A DNA stretch of 44,116 bases, taken from Acidobacteriaceae bacterium. Lineage in GTDB: Bacteria > Acidobacteriota > Terriglobia > Terriglobales > Acidobacteriaceae. The translations under genes and the position numbers were made by a program. The stretch covers positions 1 to 44,116 of the forward strand of contig PLXP01000098.1 in NCBI GenBank assembly GCA_003151435.1, in the 5' to 3' direction. Below, piece by piece: positions 27,150 through 36,203 of this stretch (positions are counted from its first letter, which is position 1; each line of letters opens with the position of its first letter). Under the pieces are notes generated by a model, which saw nothing but the letters and a program-made list of their open reading frames with translations, made no database searches and was not told the DNA's origin.

Positions 27150-28004
27150 ATGGCAGAGATCGCCGTTGAGGCCACAGAAGTACCCGCGCAGTTGCCCCAC
27201 GTCAGGGTGGCCGTACTGGGCGCAGGCAAGATGGGCGGCATTCTTTTGCAGGCCTTTTTGAAGCAGAACCTGTTTGCTCCCGACCAGATTCACGCCACCG
27301 TGGGCCACGCCGAGCGGGCGGTGGCGCTGAGCACGCAGTGGGGCGTGGACGTGAGCACGAACAACCTGGAGGCGGCGAGCCAGGCGGACCTGATCCTGGT
27401 GGGAGTGAAGCCGTTCCAGGTACCGGATCTGATCGCGGAAATTCGGCCCGCGTTGACGCCGAAGAAGACGCTGGTATCGTTTGCCGCATCAGTGAAGACG
27501 CGTGCCATTGAAGAGACAGCCGGGATGGAGATTGCGGTGATCCGCGCCATGCCCAACACTCCCTCGGCCCTGGGCGCGGGTGCGGCCGGGTTGTGCCGCG
27601 GACGCTTTGTGAGCGCGGCACAGATGGAACTGGCGCAACGCATCTTTGAGACCGTGGGCCGCACGGTAGTGGTGGACGAGAAGCACATGGACGCCGTAAC
27701 GGGCTTGTCGGCGTCTGGTCCGGCTTACATCTACATCATCATCGAGGCGCTGGCCGAGGCCGGCGTGAAGGTGGGCCTGCCCCGCGAGATCGCGACGCAA
27801 CTGGCCGCGCAGACTACGTTTGGCGCCGCGAAGATGGTGCTGGAGACCGGCTATCATCCTGCACTGTTGAAGGACGCTGTGACGACCCCCGCAGGCTGCA
27901 CGATTGACGGCATTCTGGAACTGGAAGAGGGCGGTTTGCGCGTGACGCTGATCAAGGCCGTGATGCGGGCGACCGAGCGCGCCAAACAGTTGGCGGCGGG
28001 ATGA
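27150..28004 (+). CDS. proC: Pyrroline-5-carboxylate reductase
   Basis: The 284-residue protein catalyses the last step of proline synthesis, NAD(P)H-dependent reduction of pyrroline-5-carboxylate. Visible are the Rossmann motif VAVLGAGKMGG (20-30), VKPFQVPDLI, the conserved VIRAMPNTPSALGAG, the substrate region GLSASGPAYIYIIIEAL and the ProC signature LLKDAVTTPAGCTIDGI with LEEGG. Length is normal (about 270-285). An AAGGAAAA sequence precedes the start. No other proline gene is adjacent; the next gene overlaps its stop only if the farthest start is used. Confidence 0.97.
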   Translation: MAEIAVEATEVPAQLPHVRVAVLGAGKMGGILLQAFLKQNLFAPDQIHATVGHAERAVALSTQWGVDVSTNNLEAASQADLILVGVKPFQVPDLIAEIRPALTPKKTLVSFAASVKTRAIEETAGMEIAVIRAMPNTPSALGAGAAGLCRGRFVSAAQMELAQRIFETVGRTVVVDEKHMDAVTGLSASGPAYIYIIIEALAEAGVKVGLPREIATQLAAQTTFGAAKMVLETGYHPALLKDAVTTPAGCTIDGILELEEGGLRVTLIKAVMRATERAKQLAAG

Positions 28005-28016
28005 GATTCGGAGTCT

Positions 28017-28051
28017 CCCAGGTCTCAAACGCGAGACCTGGGGCACCCGGC
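28017..28051 (+). repeat. Palindromic intergenic repeat (copy 1 of family)
   Basis: CCCAGGTCTC (28017-28026) pairs perfectly with GAGACCTGGG (28033-28042) around AAACGC and is followed by GCACCCGGC (28043-28051). The same design, a CCCA-hairpin-TGGG core with the tail GGGGCACCCGGC, recurs at 34748-34793 and in a degenerate form at 36046-36090. The copy sits right after the proC stop. Confidence 0.7.
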
Positions 28052-28147
28052 TGGATAGTCGGGGTTCGTCGATTCCCACCCAGGATTTCTGGATTGGAAG
28101 AGTCCCAAAAACCACGTTTCTACCCGCTTCGTAGACCAACTACCCAC

Positions 28148-29236
28148 TTGCCTACCCTTCGCCCAACCTGGCTTCCCTCGTACATCCCGGAACTGCAAGG
28201 GCTGCGCGGCATTGCGGTTCTTGCAGTCGTCATCTATCACTGCCACCTGCGGCTTGAAGGTACGTGGACGTACTACGGCTCGCTGTGGGGATGGGCGGGC
28301 GTGAATCTCTTCTTTGTGCTCTCCGGTTTTCTGATTACATCCATCCTGCTGGAGGCGCGGGGCAAGCCGCGTTACTTCCGCAATTTCTACGGACGCAGGG
28401 CGCTGCGCATCTGGCCGGTGTATGTGCTGGTGCTGGCGGTGTGCTATCTGAATGCTCCGTGGTTCATTGGGCTGACCGTCAAAGAGGCGATCAGGACCGC
28501 TCCATGGTGGGCGTACGTTTTGTTTGTGCAGAATCTCTTTCGCCTGGCGCTGCCGCCGGGCATCACGCCTACATGGTCGCTAGCCATCGAGGAGCAGTAC
28601 TACTTTCTGTGGGCGCCACTGGTGCGCCTGCTGCAGCGGCCATGGGCGCTGGCGGTGCTGCTGTCGGGTGCGCTGGTGGCTGCGCCGCTGTTCCGGCTGA
28701 GCCACTTTGCGTGGATTACTCCAACGCACTCGCTGACGCATGTGGATGGAATCGCGATGGGCAGCCTGCTGGCGCTGGGGCTCTACACGCTGCCGCTGAG
28801 CCGTCGGGTGTGGCTGGGGCTGGGGTTGGGCGGAATGGTCGCGGGGTTCCTAGCCGCGGCAACGGTGGCCGGCGGCACGTCGTTTCTCGACTCCGCGCTG
28901 TCCACTTTATTTGCCGGGACGGTGCTGGCCTCGATCGCATCGACGGGCGCGCGCAATCCGCTGAATGCATTGCTGCGCCGCGGGCCGCTGGCTTTTTATG
29001 GCCGCGTCAGCTACGGGCTCTACATGACGCACATCATGGTCTTCATTTACTTTGGCTGGTTTGACCGGCGCATGGACGCTTATGGAATGGCGGGAAACCT
29101 CGCGGTTGTGGCCTTCAGGCTGGTGGCTGCGACGGCCGTGGCGACCGCGCTGTGGTATGGATTTGAGTCGCGCATCCTGAAGTTGAAACGGTACTTTGAA
29201 ACCAAGACCCCTCAAAAAATGTCAGCAGGACAATAA
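28148..29236 (+). CDS. Acyltransferase-3 family membrane protein
   Basis: The domain opens with PSYIPELQGLRGIAVLAVVIYH, which contains the family's catalytic His, then NLFFVLSGFLITSILL, RRALRIWPVYVL and TPTWSLAIEEQYYF, with about ten membrane segments. Such enzymes transfer acyl groups (often acetyl) to exported sugars, lipids or polymers in the inner membrane. The frame is open from ATG 28001, which overlaps the proC stop by 4 bp, but the first 45 residues would be translated through the palindromic repeat at 28017-28051; I therefore prefer a start near TTG 28148 (362 residues). No Shine-Dalgarno settles it. Family certain, start uncertain. Confidence 0.85.
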   Translation: MPTLRPTWLPSYIPELQGLRGIAVLAVVIYHCHLRLEGTWTYYGSLWGWAGVNLFFVLSGFLITSILLEARGKPRYFRNFYGRRALRIWPVYVLVLAVCYLNAPWFIGLTVKEAIRTAPWWAYVLFVQNLFRLALPPGITPTWSLAIEEQYYFLWAPLVRLLQRPWALAVLLSGALVAAPLFRLSHFAWITPTHSLTHVDGIAMGSLLALGLYTLPLSRRVWLGLGLGGMVAGFLAAATVAGGTSFLDSALSTLFAGTVLASIASTGARNPLNALLRRGPLAFYGRVSYGLYMTHIMVFIYFGWFDRRMDAYGMAGNLAVVAFRLVAATAVATALWYGFESRILKLKRYFETKTPQKMSAGQ

Positions 29237-29256
29237 CCCCGCAGAGATGTGACCGT

Positions 29257-29625
29257 TTATCGCGGCCAGCGTCCCACAATCACGAAGAGCGCCAGGAGAA
29301 ACAGCGACACATCGGGAGCGGCCGACTCCTGGCGGCGCAGGTGATAGATGCCCGCGCCCACCATGATGAGTGCCAGCCACGCGGCCGCGCACAGAACCGC
29401 CTCGTGCCCGGGCATCAAACGGCCTGGCGTGAGGATGCCCAGCGCGCCCACGATCTCAGCCCCTGCGATGGCCGCGGCCTGCCTGCGCGAAATACCAATG
29501 GAGAGGCCTTTGGAGCGAGCCTCGACAACTTTCACGAGCTTTTCATATGCGAAAAGTTTGCTGGCAGCGGTAAACAGAAATATCCCGGCAAGTATGATCT
29601 GCGCTATCCAAAGCAGGCTGTTCAT
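29257..29625 (-). CDS. DoxX-like membrane protein
   Basis: A 122-residue protein with four predicted membrane helices: LWIAQIILAGIFLFTAASKL at the start (the typical DoxX opening with GxxFxxxGxxKL-like spacing), AAAIAGAEIVGALGIL, EAVLCAAAWLALIMVGAG and VSLFLLALFVIVGRW. DoxX-like proteins of this size are linked to respiratory or redox functions, but this one is not more precisely assigned. It ends tail-to-tail with the acyltransferase and shares its upstream region with phosphoketolase. Confidence 0.75.
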   Translation of the reverse strand: MNSLLWIAQIILAGIFLFTAASKLFAYEKLVKVVEARSKGLSIGISRRQAAAIAGAEIVGALGILTPGRLMPGHEAVLCAAAWLALIMVGAGIYHLRRQESAAPDVSLFLLALFVIVGRWPR

Positions 29626-29790
29626 GGCTCCGCCAACCTTTCGCGAACTGAATCAAAGTGAAGCAGCAGCAACCGATTGAACCCCGGAATGCGGCCCCGT
29701 GTCAAGCCACAAAGAGACAGCCGGAGATGTGTTGGTGCGCTCAAAATGAAGTTGCATGCGCGGCAACGAAAAGCCTGCATTCTCCCTGCC

Positions 29791-29834
29791 TGTGACATTA
29801 ATCACTCCTGGCTGTGAGCCGCCACTGCTAGGCT
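29791..29834 (+). promoter_or_regulatory. CRP-type binding site and candidate promoter of phosphoketolase
   Basis: TGTGA-CATTAA-TCACT (29791-29806) matches the CRP consensus TGTGA-N6-TCACA at 9 of 10 positions. An extended -10-like TGCTAGGCT (29826-29834) puts the centre of the site about 42 bp before the expected start of transcription, the class II activator spacing. The site is 66 bp before the phosphoketolase ATG. The -10 match is weak (3 of 6 plus TG). Confidence 0.5.
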
Positions 29835-29871
29835 GGAGAGTCACGCAGTTTCCCCCCTTGCGAGGATCCCT

Positions 29872-32277
29872 ATGAGCGAAGCAACTGCACTGGAAGTGAC
29901 GAGGACCGAAGCTGACAGCAAAGGTCCGTTGAGCCAGGAAGAACTTGACCGGATGAACGCCTATTGGCGAGCGGCCAACTATCTTTCTGTCGGCCAAATC
30001 TACCTCAAGGACAATCCGCTGCTGGAGCGCCCACTGACACTGGAAGACGTGAAGCCGCGCCTGCTGGGCCACTGGGGCACCACGCCGGGATTGAACTTTC
30101 TGTATGTGCATTGGAACCGGCTGATACGCGAGCGCGACCTCAACATGATGTACGTCATCGGCCCGGGGCACGGCGGTCCGGGGCTTGTCGCGAACACGTA
30201 TCTTGAAGGCTCATACACCGAGATTTATCCGCATATCGAGCAGAACAGGGACGGCATCAAGCGCCTGTTTCGCCAGTTCAGTTGGCCATACGGGATTCCG
30301 AGCCACGTGGCTCCGGAGACGCCGGGCTCGATTCACGAGGGCGGCGAACTGGGCTACTCGCTGGTGCATGCCTACGGCGCGGCGTTCGACAATCCCGACT
30401 TGATTGTGGCGTGCGTGGTGGGCGATGGCGAGGCGGAGACCGGGCCGCTGGCGACAAGCTGGCACTCCAATAAATTTCTCAATCCGGCGACCGATGGTGC
30501 GGTGCTTCCAATCCTGCACCTGAACGGCTATAAGATTGCGAACCCGACAGTGCTGGCGCGCATTCCTCACGCGGAGCTTGAAGAGCTGATGCGCGGCTAT
30601 GGGTATGAGCCCTTCACGCTCGAGGGCGATGACCCGATGGTGATGCACCAGAAGGCAGCGGCGGTCTTCGAGACCATGCTTGATCGAATTGCAGCGATAC
30701 AGAAAGCTGCACGCGAAGGAGGGTCAACGGAGCGTCCAGCGTGGCCGATGCTGATCATGCGCACTCCCAAGGGCTGGACCGGGCCGAAGTTTGTGGACGG
30801 CAAGCCGGTGGAGAACACGTGGCGTGCGCACCAGGTGCCGTTCAGCGAGGTGCGCGAGAATCCTGAACACTTGCGCTTGCTGGACGAGTGGATGCGCAGC
30901 TACAAGCCGGCGGAGTTGTTCGACGAGAAGGGTGCGTTCCGCGAAGAGTTGGCCAGCCTGGCGCCGAAGGGCCGGCGTCGCATGGGAATGAATGCGCACG
31001 CCAATGGCGGGTTGCTGCTGCAGCCGCTGCGTGTGCCAAACTTCCGCGACTTCGCGGTGAAGATCGAAGGCCGCGGAGCGACGGACGCGGAATCGACGCG
31101 GGTGCTTGGCCAACTGCTGCATGGTGTGATGCAAGCCAACATGGACCACAAGAATTTCCGCGTGTTCGGACCGGACGAGACGGCTTCAAATCGTCTCGGC
31201 GACGTGATCACCGGGACGGGCAAGGCATGGATGGCCGAAACGCTGCCAGTGGACGAGAACCTGTCGCAGACCGGGCGCGTGATGGAGGTGCTGAGCGAGC
31301 ACATGTGCCAGGGTTGGCTCGAGGGCTACTTGCTTACCGGGCGGCATGGTTTTTTCAGTTGCTACGAAGCCTTCATCCACATTATCGATTCAATGGTGAA
31401 CCAGCACGCAAAATGGCTGAAAGTGACGCGCGGGATTCCGTGGCGCAAGCCTATTGCATCGCTCAACTACCTGTTGACGTCGCTGGTGTGGCGGCAGGAT
31501 CATAACGGCTTCTCGCACCAGGATCCGGGGTTCATCGATCATTTGCTGAACAAGAAGGCAGACGTGGTGCGCATCTATCTTCCACCGGATGCGAACACGT
31601 TGTTGTCAGTGGGCGACCACTGCCTGCGCAGCCGGAACTACATCAACCTGATCGTGGCCGGCAAGCAGCCGGCGCCGCAATGGCTCACGATGGAGGAAGC
31701 CATCAGCCACTGCACCGCGGGCCTGGGCGTGTGGCAGTGGGCTTCAAACGATGAGGGCGGCCCGGACGTGGTGATGGCCTGCTGCGGCGATGTGCCCACG
31801 CTGGAGACGCTGGCCGCCGTAAGCCTGCTGCGCAAGCAGGTTCCCGACCTGCGCATTCGCGTGGTGAACGTGGTGGACCTGATGACGCTGCAGCCGCAGT
31901 CGGAACATCCGCATGGCTTGGCCGACGAGGATTTCGACCTGCTGTTCCCGGTCGGAGTCCCCGTGATCTTTGCGTTTCACGGCTATCCGTGGCTTATTCA
32001 CCGGCTCACTTATCGGCGGCATAACCACGACAACATTCACGTGCGCGGCTACAAGGAAGAGGGCACCACGACGACGCCTTTCGACATGTGCGTGCTCAAC
32101 AACATTGACCGGTTCCAGTTGACGCTGGATGCGATTACGCGCGTGCCGCGGCTTCGGTCGCAAGTGGATGCCGCGCAGCAGACGTACTCCGAGGAGATTC
32201 AGCGCCACCACCTGTACGTGGCTGAAAACGGCGACGATCTTCCGGAGATTAAAGATTGGCGCTGGCCGCAGAGTTAG
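29872..32277 (+). CDS. xfp: Xylulose-5-phosphate/fructose-6-phosphate phosphoketolase
   Basis: The 801-residue thiamine-diphosphate enzyme splits xylulose-5-P (and often fructose-6-P) with phosphate into acetyl-P and glyceraldehyde-3-P or erythrose-4-P. Diagnostic stretches are [40 protein letters not shown], the family signature [19 protein letters not shown] and [20 protein letters not shown], and C-terminal [15 protein letters not shown] [19 protein letters not shown]. Length is normal (about 790-825). The start follows GAGG with 6-nt spacing. Acetate kinase lies 119 bp downstream, which completes a route to acetate and ATP. The dual or single substrate range cannot be told from sequence. 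Confidence 0.96.
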   Translation: MSEATALEVTRTEADSKGPLSQEELDRMNAYWRAANYLSVGQIYLKDNPLLERPLTLEDVKPRLLGHWGTTPGLNFLYVHWNRLIRERDLNMMYVIGPGHGGPGLVANTYLEGSYTEIYPHIEQNRDGIKRLFRQFSWPYGIPSHVAPETPGSIHEGGELGYSLVHAYGAAFDNPDLIVACVVGDGEAETGPLATSWHSNKFLNPATDGAVLPILHLNGYKIANPTVLARIPHAELEELMRGYGYEPFTLEGDDPMVMHQKAAAVFETMLDRIAAIQKAAREGGSTERPAWPMLIMRTPKGWTGPKFVDGKPVENTWRAHQVPFSEVRENPEHLRLLDEWMRSYKPAELFDEKGAFREELASLAPKGRRRMGMNAHANGGLLLQPLRVPNFRDFAVKIEGRGATDAESTRVLGQLLHGVMQANMDHKNFRVFGPDETASNRLGDVITGTGKAWMAETLPVDENLSQTGRVMEVLSEHMCQGWLEGYLLTGRHGFFSCYEAFIHIIDSMVNQHAKWLKVTRGIPWRKPIASLNYLLTSLVWRQDHNGFSHQDPGFIDHLLNKKADVVRIYLPPDANTLLSVGDHCLRSRNYINLIVAGKQPAPQWLTMEEAISHCTAGLGVWQWASNDEGGPDVVMACCGDVPTLETLAAVSLLRKQVPDLRIRVVNVVDLMTLQPQSEHPHGLADEDFDLLFPVGVPVIFAFHGYPWLIHRLTYRRHNHDNIHVRGYKEEGTTTTPFDMCVLNNIDRFQLTLDAITRVPRLRSQVDAAQQTYSEEIQRHHLYVAENGDDLPEIKDWRWPQS

Positions 32278-32312
32278 TGTTGCTGACTTCGCCAGCTCGC
32301 TCACTTACTCAC

Positions 32313-32343
32313 TGAGGATGTTCCGCAGAGCGGGATGTCCTCA
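32313..32343. repeat. Hairpin between xfp and ackA
   Basis: A 14-bp stem with three G-U pairs (32313-32326 with 32330-32343, loop AGA) lies in the xfp-ackA gap. It is flanked by GTTAGTG (32273-32279) and its inverse CACTAAC (32342-32348), and by degenerate CTCACTTACTCAC/CTGCTAACTTGC runs. There is no T-tract. It may be an mRNA-processing or attenuating element, or a decayed form of the repeat modules at 34660 and 41785. Confidence 0.45.
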
Positions 32344-32396
32344 CTAACCTGCTAACTTGCTGTATTGTTCAGCTTGGAGCGCGAGGCTCTTAATTC

Positions 32397-33593
32397 ATGT
32401 CATCTTTGCCTGTCCTTGTTTTAAACAGCGGTTCTTCTTCAATCAAATTCGCAGTCTACGAAGCCGGAAACGGCGAGCGGCGCAAGCTCCATGAGGGCGC
32501 GGTAGACGGCATCGGCACCGATCTGGGCAAGTTCTGGATCAAAGACGCCGAGGGCAACAAGCTTGTGGATCAAACACCCGCGCTGCCCAATCGCGCGGTT
32601 GCCTTCGCGCTGGTCGCCGATGCATTGCATTCAGGCGACTTTCCTGCCCCAGTGGCGATTGGTCACCGCATGGTTTCGGGCGGCCCCACGGTGCAGGAGA
32701 ATCAGCGCATCACACCGGAGCTGATCGATGAGATGGAGAGCTACACCGCGTTTGCGCCGTTGCACACTCCGATCGCCGTTTACATCATGCGCGAGGCGTT
32801 GCGGTTGTTTCCGGGCATACCAAACTTCGTCATTCTCGACACATACTTTCATCGCACCATGCCCGAAGTGGTGACTCATATGCCGATCCCCCCGGAGTAT
32901 GCGGCGATGGGCGTAAGGCGCTACGGGGCACACGGAATTTCTTACGAGTCGATTGTTTACCAGTTGCAGCCCGACGTGCCGCGGAAGCTGATTGTCGCGC
33001 ACCTCGGCAATGGCGCCTCAATTTCGGCGATCCGCGACGGCAAGTGCCTGGACACATCGATGGGCCTGACGCCTACCGGCGGCATCATCAGCGGAACGCG
33101 CACGGGCGACATCGATCCGGGCGTACTGCTGTTTATCCTGCGCAAGATTGCCGAGACCGCTGAGAGTGCGAGTGCCGCGGCGGATCAGTTGGAAACGGTC
33201 GCCAGCAAGAAGGCCGGACTGCTGGGAGTCAGCGAGCTTTCGAACGACATGCGCGACCTGCGCGACGCGATCAAGGCGGGCAACGCCAAGGCCCGCCTCG
33301 CCGTGGACAAATTCACGTGGACCATCGCAAAGTGGATCGGCAGCTATGTGGCCGAATTGGGCGGACTCGACATGCTGGTGTTCACCGGCGGCATCGGCGA
33401 GAACGATATCGCCTCGCGTGCAGAGATCTGCGCTGGCCTGGGCGCGCTGGGGATTGTGCTCGACCCGGTGCGCAACAACGTGCGTGGTGAAGCGCTGATC
33501 TCCGCGGAGAATTCGCCAGTAACGGTGCGCGTGATTCCGCCTGCGGAAGACCTGATCATTGTGAATCATGTGGTGCGGTTGATGGGCGCGTAA
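32397..33593 (+). CDS. ackA: Acetate kinase
   Basis: The 398-residue protein shows the acetate kinase series: VLVLNSGSSSIKF at the N-terminus, GHRMVSGGP, FAPLHTPIA, FHRTMPE, RRYGAHGISYESI, HLGNGASISAI, DTSMGLTPTGG, SGTRTGDIDPG and FTGGIGEN with the adenosine-binding end. It converts acetyl-P and ADP to acetate and ATP. With phosphoketolase just upstream it recovers ATP directly from ketose phosphate cleavage; no phosphotransacetylase gene is in the window. The length is typical. Confidence 0.97.
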   Translation: MSSLPVLVLNSGSSSIKFAVYEAGNGERRKLHEGAVDGIGTDLGKFWIKDAEGNKLVDQTPALPNRAVAFALVADALHSGDFPAPVAIGHRMVSGGPTVQENQRITPELIDEMESYTAFAPLHTPIAVYIMREALRLFPGIPNFVILDTYFHRTMPEVVTHMPIPPEYAAMGVRRYGAHGISYESIVYQLQPDVPRKLIVAHLGNGASISAIRDGKCLDTSMGLTPTGGIISGTRTGDIDPGVLLFILRKIAETAESASAAADQLETVASKKAGLLGVSELSNDMRDLRDAIKAGNAKARLAVDKFTWTIAKWIGSYVAELGGLDMLVFTGGIGENDIASRAEICAGLGALGIVLDPVRNNVRGEALISAENSPVTVRVIPPAEDLIIVNHVVRLMGA

Positions 33594-33605
33594 ACCCGCC
33601 AGCTA

Positions 33606-33642
33606 CCGCGGAGGTGTGTGCTTCCAGCGCTCACCTCCGCGG
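33606..33642 (+). terminator. Hairpin after ackA
   Basis: CCGCGGAGGTG (33606-33616) and CACCTCCGCGG (33632-33642) form a perfect 11-bp stem 12 bp after the ackA stop. No T-tract follows, so it is either a stabilising 3' hairpin or a weak terminator. Confidence 0.5.
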
Positions 33643-33705
33643 GTTGTGCGCCGCCTGTTCTACCGCTTGTTCTACACTGATAGGTTCGAAAGGGAGCCTT
33701 CATCC

Positions 33706-34683
33706 ATGTCTTCTGCCGCTGTTCCGGTGGGCGCACAGCGCCTGCCTTCCGCCGCCCTTCGCCGATTTGCATGGGCGGTATTGGTGTACTTCATTGCGGT
33801 CATTCTGTGGGGAACGCTGGTGCGCGCAACCGGCTCAGGCGCGGGTTGCGGCGACCACTGGCCGCTGTGCAATGGAACGGTGATGCAACACTCGCCGCGC
33901 GTGGACACGATGATTGAGTTCACGCATCGCCTGACCAGCGGACTATCGTTTTTCTCGGCTGTGGGCTTGCTGGCGTGGACATTTGCCGGGACGGTGCGAG
34001 GACACCTTGCACGCGCTGCCGCCGTTGCCACCGTGGCCTTTACGCTGGTGGAGGCCGTGGTGGGCGCACTGCTGGTGAAGCTGGGATTGACGGCGCAGAG
34101 CCAGTCGCCGCTGCGCGCACCCTATCTGGCGCTGCACCTGACCAACACACTGCTGCTGCTGGCTGCGCTGACACTCACCGCACATCTGCTGAGCCGGAGC
34201 CGTGGGTATACCCGCAATACCGTTCGCCTGGTCGCGCCCTTGGGGGCGATATGCGCCGTGGTGGTGGTGATGATCGTCGGCGTCACCGGCTCGCTTGCGG
34301 CGTTGGGCGACACGCTCTTCCCCGCGACATCTCTTGGGTCTGCACTGGCGCAGGACTTCTCTGCCACCAGCGGCTGGCTGGTGCGCTGGCGCTGGACGCA
34401 TCCGACCGTCGCGTTCTTCGCGAGCATCGTTCTGATCTGGCTGCTGGTGCGGGCATCGCGACGCACGGCGCACTGGGACAATCGCGGGCTGTCAGCGCTG
34501 GTGCTGTTGCTGCTTGCCGCGCAATATGTGCTGGGCGTGCTGGATGTCGTTCTGCTGGCGCCGTTGTGGTTGCAGGTGGCGCATCTGCTGGATGCCGACG
34601 TGCTTTGGGCAGCGCTGGTGGTGCTCACGGCGCGGTTGACACTGGAGCCGGTGGAGCGACAGGGAACAGGGATCAGGGAATAG
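33706..34683 (+). CDS. COX15/CtaA-family heme A synthase-like protein
   Basis: The 325-residue polytopic protein (ATG 33706 after GGGAG; the open frame begins at 33616 inside the hairpin) has about eight helices and the COX15/CtaA features: LVRATGSGAGCGDHWPLCNG, with the paired Cys of the family, EFTHRLTSGLSF with a heme-ligand His, and later APYLALHLTNTLLLLAAL and WRWTHPTVAFFASIVL with further His. These enzymes hydroxylate and oxidise heme O to heme A for cytochrome oxidase. No oxidase genes are adjacent. The last residues (RQGTGIRE) and the stop codon are encoded by the tandem 7-bp repeat that starts at 34660, so the C-terminus has been shaped by the repeat. Confidence 0.85.
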   Translation: MSSAAVPVGAQRLPSAALRRFAWAVLVYFIAVILWGTLVRATGSGAGCGDHWPLCNGTVMQHSPRVDTMIEFTHRLTSGLSFFSAVGLLAWTFAGTVRGHLARAAAVATVAFTLVEAVVGALLVKLGLTAQSQSPLRAPYLALHLTNTLLLLAALTLTAHLLSRSRGYTRNTVRLVAPLGAICAVVVVMIVGVTGSLAALGDTLFPATSLGSALAQDFSATSGWLVRWRWTHPTVAFFASIVLIWLLVRASRRTAHWDNRGLSALVLLLLAAQYVLGVLDVVLLAPLWLQVAHLLDADVLWAALVVLTARLTLEPVERQGTGIRE

Positions 34684-34842
34684 GGAACAGGGCCTGTCGC
34701 GGGGCCATTTCGCTTCCAGATTCTGCGGGAGAATAGGTCCGATGTTTCCCATCCTTGCCGCGATAAAACTGCGTCAAGGATGGGGCACCCGGCATTTATG
34801 GTTACGAAGAGCGGGGGACTATTCCCTATTCCCTATTCCCTG
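34660..34842. repeat. Heptamer repeat module with central palindrome (module A)
   Basis: Plus-strand 7-bp units CAGGGA(A/T) or TAGGGAA run 4.7 times at 34660-34692. Inverted units TTCCCTA/TTCCCTG run three times at 34822-34842. Between them lies a palindrome of the 28017 family: CCCATCCTTG (34748-34757) with CAAGGATGGG (34775-34784), then GCACCCGGC (to 34793). The module fills the space between the convergent heme A synthase-like and M24-like genes. Confidence 0.8.
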
Positions 34843-34844
34843 CT

Positions 34845-35999
34845 TTACTTCACCAGGACGCCGGCGGCGGGATACACAGTTCCGTTTGCCGTAGCTTCGA
34901 TCACAGGCAGTTCGGGCGTGGCAGTGAGCCACTCGATCTTGCTGTCGCGGAGGAGGACCGTGTCCTCGGCCTTGCCGCCGCGAATGCTGGGGTTCCACGC
35001 GAACGCCTGGTTGTTGACGACGACCTCGGTACCCTTGGGCGTGGCGACCCACTCACGTTCGCCGTAGCCGGTTGGTCCGCCCTGGTGGTGGAACTTCTCT
35101 TCGCCGGGAAAGCCTTCGGCCGCATACGCTGCCTGGGCCACACGGAACAACTCCGCCGACGTCGCGCCAACTCGGCTGGCATCGAGCAGTGCGGCATTCA
35201 CTTGCGCAGCGGATTTGAATCGGGCTGCAAGCTCGTCAGGCAGTGCACCAAAATGGACGAAGCGGGTAATGGAAATCGCCAATCCCCACTTGCGCGAACA
35301 GAGGTTCAGCATGCCGTATTGCTTCAGGCGGTTGCCACGCGCCACCGCATGCTTGTACTTCAAGATGCGGTCATCGACGGCATAGAGATAGACCGATGGC
35401 AGGATTCCGCGGCGCAGCAGGTTAGCGGCGGTGAGGGCCTCGAGATCGTACTCGCTCAGGCCCGGCTCGACCTGGTGGAGCGACTCGACAGTGGCGGCCG
35501 TGGTCTCCGCGCCCAGCCAGCGGTAACGCTCGATTTCGGATTCGCTCAACGCGGCGCGCAGTGGATAGAGATTCACCGGCGTCATTCCTGCACCCGGACT
35601 GTCAGATCCGAGTGGGCCGCCGGCCAGGCGCGCGGCAGCTTCCGCGGTTTCGTCGGCGTACCAGGGAAAGAGGACAGGCTCGAAGTCGAGCGCGCCAAAC
35701 TCTTCGTCGTGCAGGCGCGGGGCTTCATTCTCGGTGGTGAAGTAGTAGCGCTTGCCGTCGGCCGTGACCAGCAGCGAGGCCACGCCGGTCTCGCCCGGAG
35801 TGAGCACGCGCAACTCGACCGCGCCGCCCGTGAGCCACGCCACGTTTTCATTGCGGCGAATGAGGACGCCTGCAAGGTGCTGCGACCGCAGCCACTCTAC
35901 CAGCTTTTGGTGCTTTGCTTCCAACTCCGCGTTCCATGCGGCTTCTGTCACGAGTGTGACGCCGTTTACTACCAGGCTTTTGCCGATTCTCTTGCTCAT
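34845..35999 (-). CDS. M24 (pita-bread) family protein, most metal ligands missing
   Basis: The 384-residue product starts at 35999 (AGGAAG 7 nt upstream; the upstream extension crosses a repeat). Residues 1-150 resemble the creatinase/aminopeptidase P N-domain (LRSQHLAGVLIRRNENVAWLTG), the rest the M24 fold (SESEIERYRWLGAETTAATV, GATSAELFRVAQAAYAAEGF). Of the five dinuclear metal ligands, the two Asp positions read as Asn and Ser (LNLCSRKWGLAISITR), the His is present (HHQGGPTGYGERE), the first Glu appears lost (AFAWNPSI) and the last Glu is kept (GGKAEDTVLL). It may be a metal-free hydrolase like creatinase or a noncatalytic protein. It follows the sugar isomerase in the same direction and may be part of that operon. 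Confidence 0.75.
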   Translation of the reverse strand: MSKRIGKSLVVNGVTLVTEAAWNAELEAKHQKLVEWLRSQHLAGVLIRRNENVAWLTGGAVELRVLTPGETGVASLLVTADGKRYYFTTENEAPRLHDEEFGALDFEPVLFPWYADETAEAAARLAGGPLGSDSPGAGMTPVNLYPLRAALSESEIERYRWLGAETTAATVESLHQVEPGLSEYDLEALTAANLLRRGILPSVYLYAVDDRILKYKHAVARGNRLKQYGMLNLCSRKWGLAISITRFVHFGALPDELAARFKSAAQVNAALLDASRVGATSAELFRVAQAAYAAEGFPGEEKFHHQGGPTGYGEREWVATPKGTEVVVNNQAFAWNPSIRGGKAEDTVLLRDSKIEWLTATPELPVIEATANGTVYPAAGVLVK

Positions 36000-36045
36000 G
36001 ATTGCGCTTCCTGCAGATGAATGAGTGCCGTTTCGGGGTTCGTGG

Positions 36046-36196
36046 TATCCCACCCTTTCCGCAAAGAGCGCGGAAAAGATGGAGCACCCAGCTTCTTTTA
36101 AGGGAACAGGGATCCGGGATCAGAGGCCACTCGACTTGCAAGAGGCCGCTTCGTCGAAGAGGCTCCCATTCCCTGTTCCCTGTTCCCTGTTCCCTG
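36046..36196. repeat. Heptamer repeat module with central palindrome (module B)
   Basis: A degenerate palindrome of the 28017 family (CCCACCCTTTCCGC at 36049-36062, GCGGAAAAGATGG at 36070-36082, then AGCACCCAGC) is followed by three units of the type (A/C)AGGGA(A/T) at 36100-36123, then by four exact inverted units TTCCCTG at 36169-36196. The last unit ends 8 bp before the isomerase stop codon. It uses the same heptamers as module A. Confidence 0.75.
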
Positions 36197-36203
36197 TTCT
36201 TGC

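Noticed and set aside
29626..29871. Riboswitch before phosphoketolase
   Set aside because: No thiamine-box or other conserved aptamer motif is visible; the region is better explained by the CRP-like site.
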